A DNA stretch of 5,298 nucleotides, taken from contig CADBOW010000008.1 in assembly GCA_902796375.1 (NCBI GenBank), positions 1 to 5,298 on the forward strand, read 5' to 3'. Below, one piece after another: positions 1 to 5,298 of this stretch (within the stretch, counting starts at the first letter, position 1; the number at the start of each line of letters is the position of its first letter). The notes beneath the pieces are model-generated. The model had not been told where the DNA came from. It did no database searches and saw only the letters and a list, made by a program, of their open reading frames with translations. The position numbers and the translations under genes are program-made. This DNA comes from an uncultured Lachnospiraceae bacterium. Lineage in GTDB: Bacteria; Bacillota; Clostridia; Lachnospirales; Lachnospiraceae.

Positions 1-684
1 ACACTCTATATGACAGCCGCCCCCTTTGTCTCAGCACCCAATGTGGAGTCGGCAGAGACCTTTTTCGTGTCAAGTATGTCCATGCTCAGCCTGGGAGCCA
101 TGCTGATCGCACTGATGGCATCCTATATCACCGGCCGCGGATATCATCACCGGACCTGCATGTATGAGGTGATGGCAGGGAACCGCCCCATGCGGATCAT
201 CCTGTCTAAGCTCCTGTCGGTGGCACTCCCCATCGCCCTCATCGTATATGCGGCGCACCTGATGGGGCTGGGGATCGCATGCACCATGAGTACAAAAGGA
301 ATCGAAGATGTACTAACGCGGGAGCCCCTGTTCCTTCTTACGCTTCTCCGGTATACCTCCTTCGGTGTTCTTCTCACCATGTGCGTGAAGAGTCTGCTGG
401 GAACGGGACTAACCTATGTCCGGCTGCTGCTGGAGTCTATCGGTATGATCATCGCTTCGGCGGTCACCGGAACGGATCTGATGGAGGATACCTTCCAGGC
501 GGATCGGGTAGTAAGCAGCACCACAGACACCATCCTCAATCTGTCCTGCCTCTCCCGACAGGGCGTAATGCTGACCTCTCCGCTGGACGCAGGTGTCGTA
601 TGGCAGTGCCTGGGGGGATTCATCCTGGAGCTTCTGCTCTGGGGCGGGATCGCATACTTCATCTATGCCCGAAAGGATTATTAA
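1..684 (+). CDS. ABC-2 type transporter permease-like membrane protein, 5' truncated by window edge
   Basis: The reading frame is open from the first base (T-L-Y before the ATG at 10) and no ribosome binding site precedes that ATG, so I treat this as the C-terminal ~227 residues of a longer gene. Counting from the ATG at 10, about five hydrophobic segments are visible, near residues 19-43, 66-90, 109-133, 139-155 and 199-218. Between the first two is a basic polar stretch (GYHHRTCMYEVMAGNRPMR, then IILSK), which resembles the cytoplasmic coupling segment of ABC-2 permeases. The protein ends IAYFIYARKDY, a usual ending for a last helix with a short charged tail. Family knowledge: such proteins pair with a separate ATPase to export or clear drugs, peptides or lipids; the ATPase would lie left of the window. 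Substrate unknown. It could be another polytopic protein, but topology and the YE..AG..P..I..SK pattern favour ABC-2. Confidence 0.68.
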   Translation, partial: TLYMTAAPFVSAPNVESAETFFVSSMSMLSLGAMLIALMASYITGRGYHHRTCMYEVMAGNRPMRIILSKLLSVALPIALIVYAAHLMGLGIACTMSTKGIEDVLTREPLFLLTLLRYTSFGVLLTMCVKSLLGTGLTYVRLLLESIGMIIASAVTGTDLMEDTFQADRVVSSTTDTILNLSCLSRQGVMLTSPLDAGVVWQCLGGFILELLLWGGIAYFIYARKDY

Positions 685-717
685 GCAGTCCGGTACATTC
701 ATGAAAATGCTTTTTTT
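683..717 (+). terminator. Weak terminator-like hairpin with T7 run after the permease gene
   Basis: Directly at the permease stop codon, AAGCA (683-687) can pair with TGCTT (708-712), and inside the large loop CATT (696-699) can pair with AATG (706-709). These two options compete, because both use 708-709. Seven T residues follow at 711-717. The position, right after a stop codon and before a gap, is what a Rho-independent terminator would have. The stems are short and AT-rich, so termination may be partial or absent. Confidence 0.3.
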
Positions 718-719
718 AG

Positions 720-752
720 ATCAAAAGGCTGAAATAACAGCCATAAGTTGAT
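720..752. repeat. Inverted repeat / two-part hairpin upstream of the sensor kinase
   Basis: GGCTG (727-731) and CAGCC (738-742) are perfect complements around the six-base loop AAATAA. Outside them ATCAA (720-724) pairs with TTGAT (748-752) across a small asymmetric internal loop. No T run follows on the plus strand, but on the minus strand the T run at 712-717 is on the wrong side as well (it reads as A). A terminator role is therefore not supported; an operator or a structured leader are possible. Confidence 0.35.
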
Positions 753-783
753 AAATAGCCATGCACGATCCCTGTTTCCATGA

Positions 784-789
784 TAAAAT
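784..789 (+). promoter_or_regulatory. Possible -10 element for the kinase-regulator transcript
   Basis: TAAAAT matches the consensus TATAAT at five of six positions and sits 41-46 bases before the kinase start, in the most AT-rich part of the gap. The first T is two bases downstream of a TG, giving only a loose extended -10 resemblance. No convincing -35 hexamer lies 16-18 bases upstream, so this is weak. Confidence 0.2.
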
Positions 790-829
790 GTGAGTGTTGC
801 ATTTCTTATTCTGAAAAGGCAGATGAATT

Positions 830-1825
830 ATGGATACGATCACGGTTACGCTCCTTGTCACCGCTTCCGTCCTGGGAATACTGGCACTGATCTTTCTGGT
901 GCGATGGCTGGGACTGCGAAGAGAACTCATCCAGTTCAGGGAGCAGATTAGTGAAATACGGACCACAGACAGGGAGCAGCCCGTCAAGGTTGCTTCCTTT
1001 GGCGCGCCTTCCGTGGAACTGGCACAGGAGATCAATCTGCTGGTGCAGGAGCTCCGCACCGCTGCAAAACGTTCAGCGGATGAGGAACAGAGGGTACGGA
1101 CCATCATGGCCGGCGTGTCCCACGACTTCAGAACACCCCTCACTGCCGCGGACGGTTATCTGCAGCTGGTGGAGGAAATGCTGGGGAAGCTGGTTCCGCA
1201 GGCCCCTGAGATTTCCCGGTCCTCCGAGGTATCGGACAGCCCCATGGACCCACTGCTTCTCTCCGATCTGCAGGAGATCCGGGACTATCTTCGGATCGTG
1301 TCCGAGCGGGTAAAATACCTCCGGTCCCTTTCAGACGAATTCTTCGAGGTCACCTACCTGGATGCAGGGAATGAAATCCCGCTCTCCGCAGTGCGTCTGG
1401 ATTCTCTTCTCTCCGAGGTGCTTCTGGGCCAGTACCGGTGGATCGAAGCCGGAAATCTCCGGGCGGAGATCCATATCCCGGAGATTCAGATGACCGTCTC
1501 CGCCGACCGGCATTATCTGGAGCGGATTCTGGAGAACCTTTTCTCCAACGCCCGGAAATATGCCCGGAGTTTTCTGGAGATTTCTGTGGACGCATCTCCG
1601 GATGACCATATCATCTTCGCCATGCGAAATGACGTGGACCAGAATCTCCGGATCGATGCCGAGCACCTCTTTGAACCCTTCTACCGTGCGAAGGGCCGCA
1701 CGGGTCAGGGCACTGGCCTGGGCCTCTATGTAGTGAAAGAGCTGGCGGAAGCCATGCATTTTCAGGTAGAGGGAAACATCTCGGAAGATGTATTTGAACT
1801 TACTGTCACCATGCCGAAGGCATAG
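830..1825 (+). CDS. Sensor histidine kinase of a two-component system, single membrane helix
   Basis: A 331-residue membrane-bound kinase expected to autophosphorylate on His and pass the phosphate to the adjacent regulator. One hydrophobic helix spans residues ~4-27; there is no room for an extracellular sensor domain, so it probably senses within the membrane or through a partner. A charged linker (~30-90) leads to the H-box GVSHDFRTPLT with phosphoacceptor His98. The second dimerisation helix (~145-170) follows an unusually long Pro/Ser-rich loop (~120-144). The ATPase domain has an N-box around Asn236 and Asn240 (ENLFSNARKYA), an F-box (LFEPFYRA, 280-287) and a G2 box GQGTGLGLY (292-300). 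A recognisable G1 box (DxGxG) is missing; the corresponding stretch reads RNDVDQNLRID. The start at 830 is supported by AAAAGG at 814-819 and by the helix following immediately. It forms a kinase-first pair with the regulator 93 bases downstream. Signal unknown; a link to the upstream permease is inferred only. Confidence 0.93.
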   Translation: MDTITVTLLVTASVLGILALIFLVRWLGLRRELIQFREQISEIRTTDREQPVKVASFGAPSVELAQEINLLVQELRTAAKRSADEEQRVRTIMAGVSHDFRTPLTAADGYLQLVEEMLGKLVPQAPEISRSSEVSDSPMDPLLLSDLQEIRDYLRIVSERVKYLRSLSDEFFEVTYLDAGNEIPLSAVRLDSLLSEVLLGQYRWIEAGNLRAEIHIPEIQMTVSADRHYLERILENLFSNARKYARSFLEISVDASPDDHIIFAMRNDVDQNLRIDAEHLFEPFYRAKGRTGQGTGLGLYVVKELAEAMHFQVEGNISEDVFELTVTMPKA

Positions 1826-1874
1826 AGCATGCCTCGCTGCACTCAGATGGATATGATGGCTCAGAACGACTTGT

Positions 1875-1900
1875 CGGCCCAAACGTCCTGCCGGCCCAAA
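1875..1900. repeat. Short direct repeat CGGCCCAAA between kinase and regulator genes
   Basis: CGGCCCAAA occurs at 1875-1883 and again at 1892-1900, start-to-start distance 17 bases, in the gap between the kinase stop and the regulator start. The second copy runs into the ribosome binding site. It might be a small duplication or a binding site; function not shown. Confidence 0.35.
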
Positions 1901-1911
1901 AGGAAAAAGGG
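1900..1911 (+). promoter_or_regulatory. Ribosome binding site that sets the regulator start at 1919
   Basis: The purine stretch AAGGAAAAAGGG ends seven bases before the ATG at 1919, and that ATG opens directly into the conserved receiver start MKILIIEDD. An in-frame ATG at 1829, also preceded by GAAGG at 1816-1820, would add 30 residues with no resemblance to a receiver domain, so the downstream start is preferred. Confidence 0.75.
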
Positions 1912-1918
1912 AAACGCC

Positions 1919-2692
1919 ATGAAGATTCTTATCATTGAAGACGATCGGGAGATCGCAGAGCTCCTCTCCGTCTATCTCACAAAAAAAGGATATACCACCG
2001 AAGCACGGTATGACGGCGTTGCGGGACTGAATGAGCTTCGCTCCCATACGACTGACTACGGAATGATCCTGCTGGACATGATGCTCCCCGGCTTCTCCGG
2101 AAATGAGCTTCTGCCGAAATTCCGGAATCTGACGGTTGCTCCCGTGATCGTTATTTCCGCCGTTTCCAATCTGGATGAACGCCTGGCCATGATGCGTGCA
2201 GGCGCGGATGATTATATCATCAAGCCCTTCGAGCTTCCGGATGTACTGGTGCGGATCGAAGCCGTGGCAAGAAGATGCGGCGTGGCACTTCTCCCGGATG
2301 ACCGGGTATCCGAAGGGAACAGCACCACCGGAGCCGGCGGCCACCCCCCTGCAGGAAAGTCCGGCGGATCCGCAGGAGATCCCCACGCCGATGAACTCTC
2401 CTACGGACAGATCCGGCTGATCCCCGGTTCCGCGGAGGTTTTTGTAAAGGATCAGCCCCTGTCTCTCACCGCAAAGGAATATGAAATCCTGCTGCTCTTC
2501 CTGGAGCATCCCACAAAGCTGTATTCCAAAGCCAATATCTACGAAAGCGTGTGGAACGCTGAATACTACCCTGAGGACAGCACCCTGAAGGTGCACATGA
2601 GCAACCTCCGCAGCAAGCTGCGGAAGCTGGATGAATTCGACTATATCGAAACCGTCTGGGGAATGGGCTACCGGCTTCGGAAGCTCAGCTGA
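1919..2692 (+). CDS. OmpR/PhoB-family response regulator, DNA-binding
   Basis: A 257-residue cytoplasmic transcription regulator, the expected phosphate acceptor of the kinase encoded just upstream. The receiver domain (1-~118) has the acidic pair Asp8/Asp9 (IIEDD), phosphoacceptor Asp53 (LLDMMLPG), switch Ser80 (VIVISA) and Lys102 (YIIKPFE), so every catalytic position is present. The C-terminal winged helix-turn-helix (~160-255) is recognisable from LSLTAKEYEILLLFLEHP and from LKVHMSNLRSKLRK and VWGMGYRL, the recognition-helix and wing signatures of the family. Between them is an unusually long Gly/Pro/Ser-rich linker (~128-158). The domains and length otherwise suit the family, usually ~225-235 residues. 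The start is chosen from the strong ribosome binding site and the conserved receiver beginning; a longer start at 1829 is possible. Targets are not visible; the upstream permease operon and its own operon are the usual candidates. Confidence 0.95.
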   Translation: MKILIIEDDREIAELLSVYLTKKGYTTEARYDGVAGLNELRSHTTDYGMILLDMMLPGFSGNELLPKFRNLTVAPVIVISAVSNLDERLAMMRAGADDYIIKPFELPDVLVRIEAVARRCGVALLPDDRVSEGNSTTGAGGHPPAGKSGGSAGDPHADELSYGQIRLIPGSAEVFVKDQPLSLTAKEYEILLLFLEHPTKLYSKANIYESVWNAEYYPEDSTLKVHMSNLRSKLRKLDEFDYIETVWGMGYRLRKLS

Positions 2693-2730
2693 CCCACCGT
2701 CAGATCATAGAACACGAAAAAGGAAACGAT

Positions 2731-3753
2731 ATGAAGCAGAAACTGTATTTTGCCCCCATGGAGGGGGTCACCGGATATGTATTTCGAAACGCCTATGCTG
2801 CCTGTTACGGCGGCGTGGACGCGTACTTTACTCCCTTTATCTCCAACCCGGTGCTGAACCAGATCGAGAAGCACGATGTACTTCCGGAGCATAACGAAGG
2901 GCTGCAGGTGATCCCGCAGATCCTGACAAATAAGGCCAATATCTTCCTCCGGATTGCCGCCACACTGAAGGACTACGGCTATACATCGGTGAATTTCAAC
3001 CTGGGCTGTCCCTCGGGAACCGTAGTGGCCAAGGGCCGTGGCTGCGGAGCACTCCGGGAACCGAAGGAACTGGACCGGCTGCTGGACGGCATCTTCGAAG
3101 TATCTCCCCTGCCGGTCTCCGTCAAATGCCGCATCGGCATTTCCTCCGAGGTGGAATGGGAGGATCTTCTGGAGGTGCTTCTGAAATATCCCATTACCGA
3201 GCTGACCATCCATCCCCGGCTGCAGAAGGAATTCTATAACGGAAATGTACATATGGACGCCTTCCGTCTGGCCTATGACCGGATCCTGAATTCCGCCGCC
3301 GCTCGGAGCGGAACGGAGCCCGGTCTCCGCCTCTGCTATAACGGAGACATTCGCACACCGGAGGAGCTGCGAAAGCTTCTGCAGGAATTCCCCGGACTCC
3401 ATGCGGTCATGCTGGGCCGCGGTATTCTGTGGAATCCACAGCTTCCCGAACAGTGTCTCTCCCTGGTGCAGGCGGACAACCAGGAGGAGGCCGAAGGAGC
3501 CTCCGGAAGGAATCAGGCATCCTCTCCCGCAGAAAAGAAGCCTGACCTTGTCCGACTTCGCAGGTTCCTGAATCTTCTGTACGACGGATACCGGGAGGAA
3601 ATGGATCGGGAAGGTCCTGCTCTGATGAAGCTGAAGGAACTGTGGAAGTATCTGATGGTTTTCACCGGCAGTACCCCCGGAGAAATGCGTCCCCTCTGGA
3701 AGACACGTACTCTGGCGGAATACCGGGATGTGGTGACCATGCTCCTGGGGTGA
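2731..3753 (+). CDS. tRNA-dihydrouridine synthase family protein
   Basis: A 340-residue flavoenzyme expected to reduce specific uridines in tRNA to 5,6-dihydrouridine using FMN and NAD(P)H. The TIM barrel opens with LYFAPMEGVTGYVFRNAY, the family's start with the FMN-contacting APMEGVT loop. The catalytic loop NLGCPSGTVVAKGRGCGAL carries the presumed proton-donor Cys93. Further family landmarks are Lys132 in SVKCRIG, HPR (161-163, where many relatives have HGR), CYNGDI (202-207) and VMLGRGILWNP (226-236) for the flavin phosphate. The C-terminal helical tRNA-binding domain (~273-340) includes LMKLKELWKYL. A hydrophilic Glu/Ala/Ser insert (~248-271) separates barrel and helical domain. AAAAAGGA ends eight bases before the ATG. 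It follows the regulator by 38 bases without a terminator, so co-transcription is likely although the function is unrelated to signalling. The subtype (which uridine) cannot be told from sequence alone, so no symbol is given. Confidence 0.95.
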   Translation: MKQKLYFAPMEGVTGYVFRNAYAACYGGVDAYFTPFISNPVLNQIEKHDVLPEHNEGLQVIPQILTNKANIFLRIAATLKDYGYTSVNFNLGCPSGTVVAKGRGCGALREPKELDRLLDGIFEVSPLPVSVKCRIGISSEVEWEDLLEVLLKYPITELTIHPRLQKEFYNGNVHMDAFRLAYDRILNSAAARSGTEPGLRLCYNGDIRTPEELRKLLQEFPGLHAVMLGRGILWNPQLPEQCLSLVQADNQEEAEGASGRNQASSPAEKKPDLVRLRRFLNLLYDGYREEMDREGPALMKLKELWKYLMVFTGSTPGEMRPLWKTRTLAEYRDVVTMLLG

Positions 3754-3773
3754 CATCCTGCCCTCCGCCAAAT

Positions 3774-3796
3774 GGACACGTAAACATGGTCGTGCC
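3774..3796. terminator. Possible weak bidirectional terminator hairpin between convergent genes
   Basis: Between the convergent stop codons, CACG (3777-3780) pairs with CGTG (3791-3794) and, across one bulged base, GG (3774-3775) pairs with CC (3795-3796), around a ten-base loop. There is no T run on either side, only TCTC on the plus strand. The location suits a shared terminator; the structure is weak. No other hairpin with a T tract is visible in 3754-3836. Confidence 0.2.
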
Positions 3797-3836
3797 TCTC
3801 GGCTTGATCGGTTCGACGCTTAACGCAGCAAGGTAT

Positions 3837-5298
3837 TTACTTCGTCGCATTCACAATGATGTTCTTTACTTCCTCATAATAGGTAAGAAGTCCGTCCACT
3901 CCGGCGCGGATCGCCGGAATATCATCGCCCTTCGCCGCCATTTCCTGCTCCAGCGCCTGATCCGCCAGCTGATCGGCACCGATGGTCCGGGCTGAGCTCT
4001 TCAGGCCGTGAACTGCGATCTGATAATTCTTCCAATCCTCTTCGTCATAGAACTTCCGGATGTTAGTGCTCTTTACATCCGCTTCCGTCACGAAGGTCTC
4101 CAGCAGCTCCATATAGAATTCATCATCATCCATGGTAAAGCCGTGTGCGCTCTCGATATTGAAGCCTGCAGCCTCCAGCCGGTCCACGAAGGTTTCTCCG
4201 CCGCCATCCGATGCAGCCTCCTGTGCCGCACCTTCTGCCGCATTCACTGCTGCGCCCTGTGCCGCACCTTCTGCCGCATTCACTGCTGCGCCCTGTGCCG
4301 CACCTTCTGCTGTCACACTCTGCGCCGCCGGCTCCTGTACCTCATCCTTCTGGTACCGGATCTTCTCAGCCGGCAGATAATGGAGCAGCATATCCTCCAG
4401 CTGCATCACATCGATGGGCTTGGAAAGATAGTCCTTAAAACCATGCTTCAGATATTCATCCCGCGCTCCGATGATGGCATTTGCCGTAAGGGCTATGATC
4501 GGAGTTTCTTCCGATGTCAGCTTCTGGTTTCGGATCTCCTGAAGGGTCTCCACGCCATCCATTCCGGGCATCATATGATCCATCAGAACGATGTCGTATT
4601 GTTTCTCCTTCATCATGCTCAGGCAGATCTTGCCGCTGGCAGCCAGATCCGGCACCACATGGTACCGCTTCAACAGCCCCCGCGCCACCTTCAGATTCAT
4701 TTCATTGTCATCCACAACAAGGATGCTTGCATCCGACAGAATAAGGCCTTCCCTGAGCTCGTTCTTCTCTTCCTTCTTACCCCGAAGCCGGACATATTCT
4801 CCGATCTCCGCCCAGTCGATGGCCTTCTGATTCAGGACAAAGGAGAATGTGGATCCGACGCCATACTCACTCTCCACCTCCAGCTTCGAGTTCATCATGG
4901 TGAGCAGTCCCTGTACGATGGACATTCCGAGGCCTGTACCCTCGATGTTCCGGTTTCTCTTCTCGTCCAGACGCTGGAAGGACTGGAACAGACCCTCCAT
5001 ATCCTCCGCTCTGATTCCGATACCCGTATCCTTAACGGCAACCTTCAGCCGGAAGTCGTCCTCTCCTTCTCCCTTCTCTCCGTGAATGGAAAGGGTGATC
5101 GTACCCTCCTGGGTATACTTGACCGCATTTGTCAGAAGATTCGTGATCACCTGACGGATCCGCACATCATCACCATACAGCGTCTGCGGAATGGTGGGAT
5201 CGATATCCAGCACCAGAGCCAGTCCCTTCTTCTCCGCCCGATCCGATACCATGGTAACCAGATGGTCGATCATATCCAGAGTCTCATATCGAACCTCC
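3837..5298 (-). CDS. Hybrid histidine kinase, C-terminal part (ATPase, receiver, Hpt), 5' truncated by window edge
   Basis: The minus-strand frame is open to the right edge: eight codons (EVRYETLD) precede the ATG at 5273 without a ribosome binding site, and the sequence is already mid-kinase. So 486 codons are visible and the sensor region and H-box lie outside. Numbering from the Met at 5273: the HATPase domain (~1-150) has N-box NLLTNAVKYT (45-54), G1 DTGIG (82-86), F-box LFQSFQRL, and G2 GTGLGMSIV (112-120), all intact. A receiver (~183-302) has Asp188/Asp189, phosphoacceptor Asp232 (MDHMMPGMDG), Thr263 and Lys285 (LSKPID). An Ala/Gly-rich linker (~311-359) made of 12-residue repeats follows. 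The Hpt domain (~362-478) has AVHGLKSSARTIGA with phosphoacceptor His422. Family knowledge: such proteins run a His-Asp-His relay to a separate regulator, absent here. It converges on the dihydrouridine synthase gene, leaving 83 bases between stops. The signal is unknown. Confidence 0.95.
   Translation of the reverse strand, partial: EVRYETLDMIDHLVTMVSDRAEKKGLALVLDIDPTIPQTLYGDDVRIRQVITNLLTNAVKYTQEGTITLSIHGEKGEGEDDFRLKVAVKDTGIGIRAEDMEGLFQSFQRLDEKRNRNIEGTGLGMSIVQGLLTMMNSKLEVESEYGVGSTFSFVLNQKAIDWAEIGEYVRLRGKKEEKNELREGLILSDASILVVDDNEMNLKVARGLLKRYHVVPDLAASGKICLSMMKEKQYDIVLMDHMMPGMDGVETLQEIRNQKLTSEETPIIALTANAIIGARDEYLKHGFKDYLSKPIDVMQLEDMLLHYLPAEKIRYQKDEVQEPAAQSVTAEGAAQGAAVNAAEGAAQGAAVNAAEGAAQEAASDGGGETFVDRLEAAGFNIESAHGFTMDDDEFYMELLETFVTEADVKSTNIRKFYDEEDWKNYQIAVHGLKSSARTIGADQLADQALEQEMAAKGDDIPAIRAGVDGLLTYYEEVKNIIVNATK
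4222..4310. repeat. 36-base in-frame tandem repeat inside the hybrid kinase linker
   Basis: Two copies, 4222-4257 and 4258-4293, are identical at all 36 positions, and a 17-base partial third copy follows at 4294-4310. On the minus strand it codes for the 12-residue unit AEGAAQGAAVNA, twice exactly, followed by the diverged AEGAAQEAASDG that extends past the perfect repeat. The period is a multiple of three, so gain or loss of a unit would change linker length without a frameshift. Confidence 0.92.

Noticed and set aside
748..753. TTGATA as a -35 box for the kinase promoter
   Set aside because: The best downstream -10 candidate (784-789) is 30 bases away, far from the usual 16-18, and nothing like a -10 sits at the right distance.
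2364..2373. Perfect 10-base palindrome GCGGATCCGC in the regulator linker
   Set aside because: Inside coding sequence in a GC-rich stretch of Gly/Ser codons; a palindrome of this length is expected by chance and nothing marks it as a site.
1331..2596. Long 421-codon open frame on the minus strand opposite the kinase and regulator genes
   Set aside because: It spans two well-supported plus-strand genes and their gap, its translation shows no domain or motif, and it is rich in Gly, His, Gln and Cys as expected from antisense of this codon usage.
2668..3771. 367-codon open frame on the minus strand opposite the Dus gene
   Set aside because: Exact antisense of a gene with clear catalytic motifs; no recognisable domain and no ribosome binding site noted.
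3642..3995. Plus-strand open frame bridging the convergent gap
   Set aside because: It overlaps the ends of both the Dus gene and the hybrid kinase, has no recognisable content, and its composition follows from those genes.
4222..4310. Could the repeat be a short CRISPR array?
   Set aside because: The units are directly adjacent with no spacers and lie inside a coding frame.
4132..4438. Plus-strand repetitive open frames (Ala/Pro/Cys or His/Leu/Pro repeats) across the tandem repeat
   Set aside because: They are the complementary-strand reading of the 36-base repeat within the hybrid kinase; the minus-strand frame connects two intact domains and is clearly the coding one.
1..5298. Search for transposases, integrases, tRNA or rRNA genes, attachment sites, riboswitches and toxin-antitoxin pairs
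   Set aside because: Nothing resembling these was seen in any frame; nearly the whole window is filled by five ordinary genes.

Overview
The window looks like chromosome of a moderately GC-rich Gram-positive anaerobe, most plausibly a Clostridia/Lachnospiraceae-type gut or rumen bacterium. That placement is inference from protein style (a one-helix sensor kinase with an OmpR-type regulator, a compact tRNA-dihydrouridine synthase, a Firmicutes-type hybrid kinase ending in an Hpt domain) and from strong purine-rich ribosome binding sites (AAAAAGG / AAAAAGGA). It is not a database result.

Layout. (1) 1-684, plus strand: the 3' part of a membrane protein resembling an ABC-2 type transporter permease; its start lies left of the window. 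(2) 685-829: a 145-base gap with a weak terminator-like hairpin plus T7 run, a second hairpin, and an AT-rich stretch that may hold the promoter of the next genes. (3) 830-1825: a small sensor histidine kinase with one membrane helix. (4) 1919-2692: its likely partner, an OmpR/PhoB-family response regulator, 93 bases downstream. (5) 2731-3753: a tRNA-dihydrouridine synthase family protein, 38 bases after the regulator with no visible terminator between, so probably co-transcribed. (6) 3754-3836: a short convergent intergenic region. (7) 3837-5298, minus strand: the C-terminal part of a large hybrid histidine kinase (ATPase domain, receiver, Hpt), whose sensor and H-box regions lie right of the window.

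How they may work together. The kinase and regulator form a complete two-component system. The ABC-2 permease upstream on the same strand could be its target or signalling partner, as often seen in Firmicutes, but nothing here proves it. The dihydrouridine synthase is a housekeeping tRNA-modification enzyme that appears to ride on the two-component transcript. The hybrid kinase is a separate phosphorelay running in the opposite direction; no final output regulator for it is visible.

I see no new biological system, mobile element, CRISPR array or RNA gene. The most distinctive item is a 36-base in-frame tandem repeat, two identical copies plus a partial third, encoding an Ala/Gly-rich linker between the receiver and Hpt domains of the hybrid kinase. 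A secondary theme is that all three regulatory proteins and the Dus protein carry hydrophilic low-complexity linkers at or near domain boundaries.
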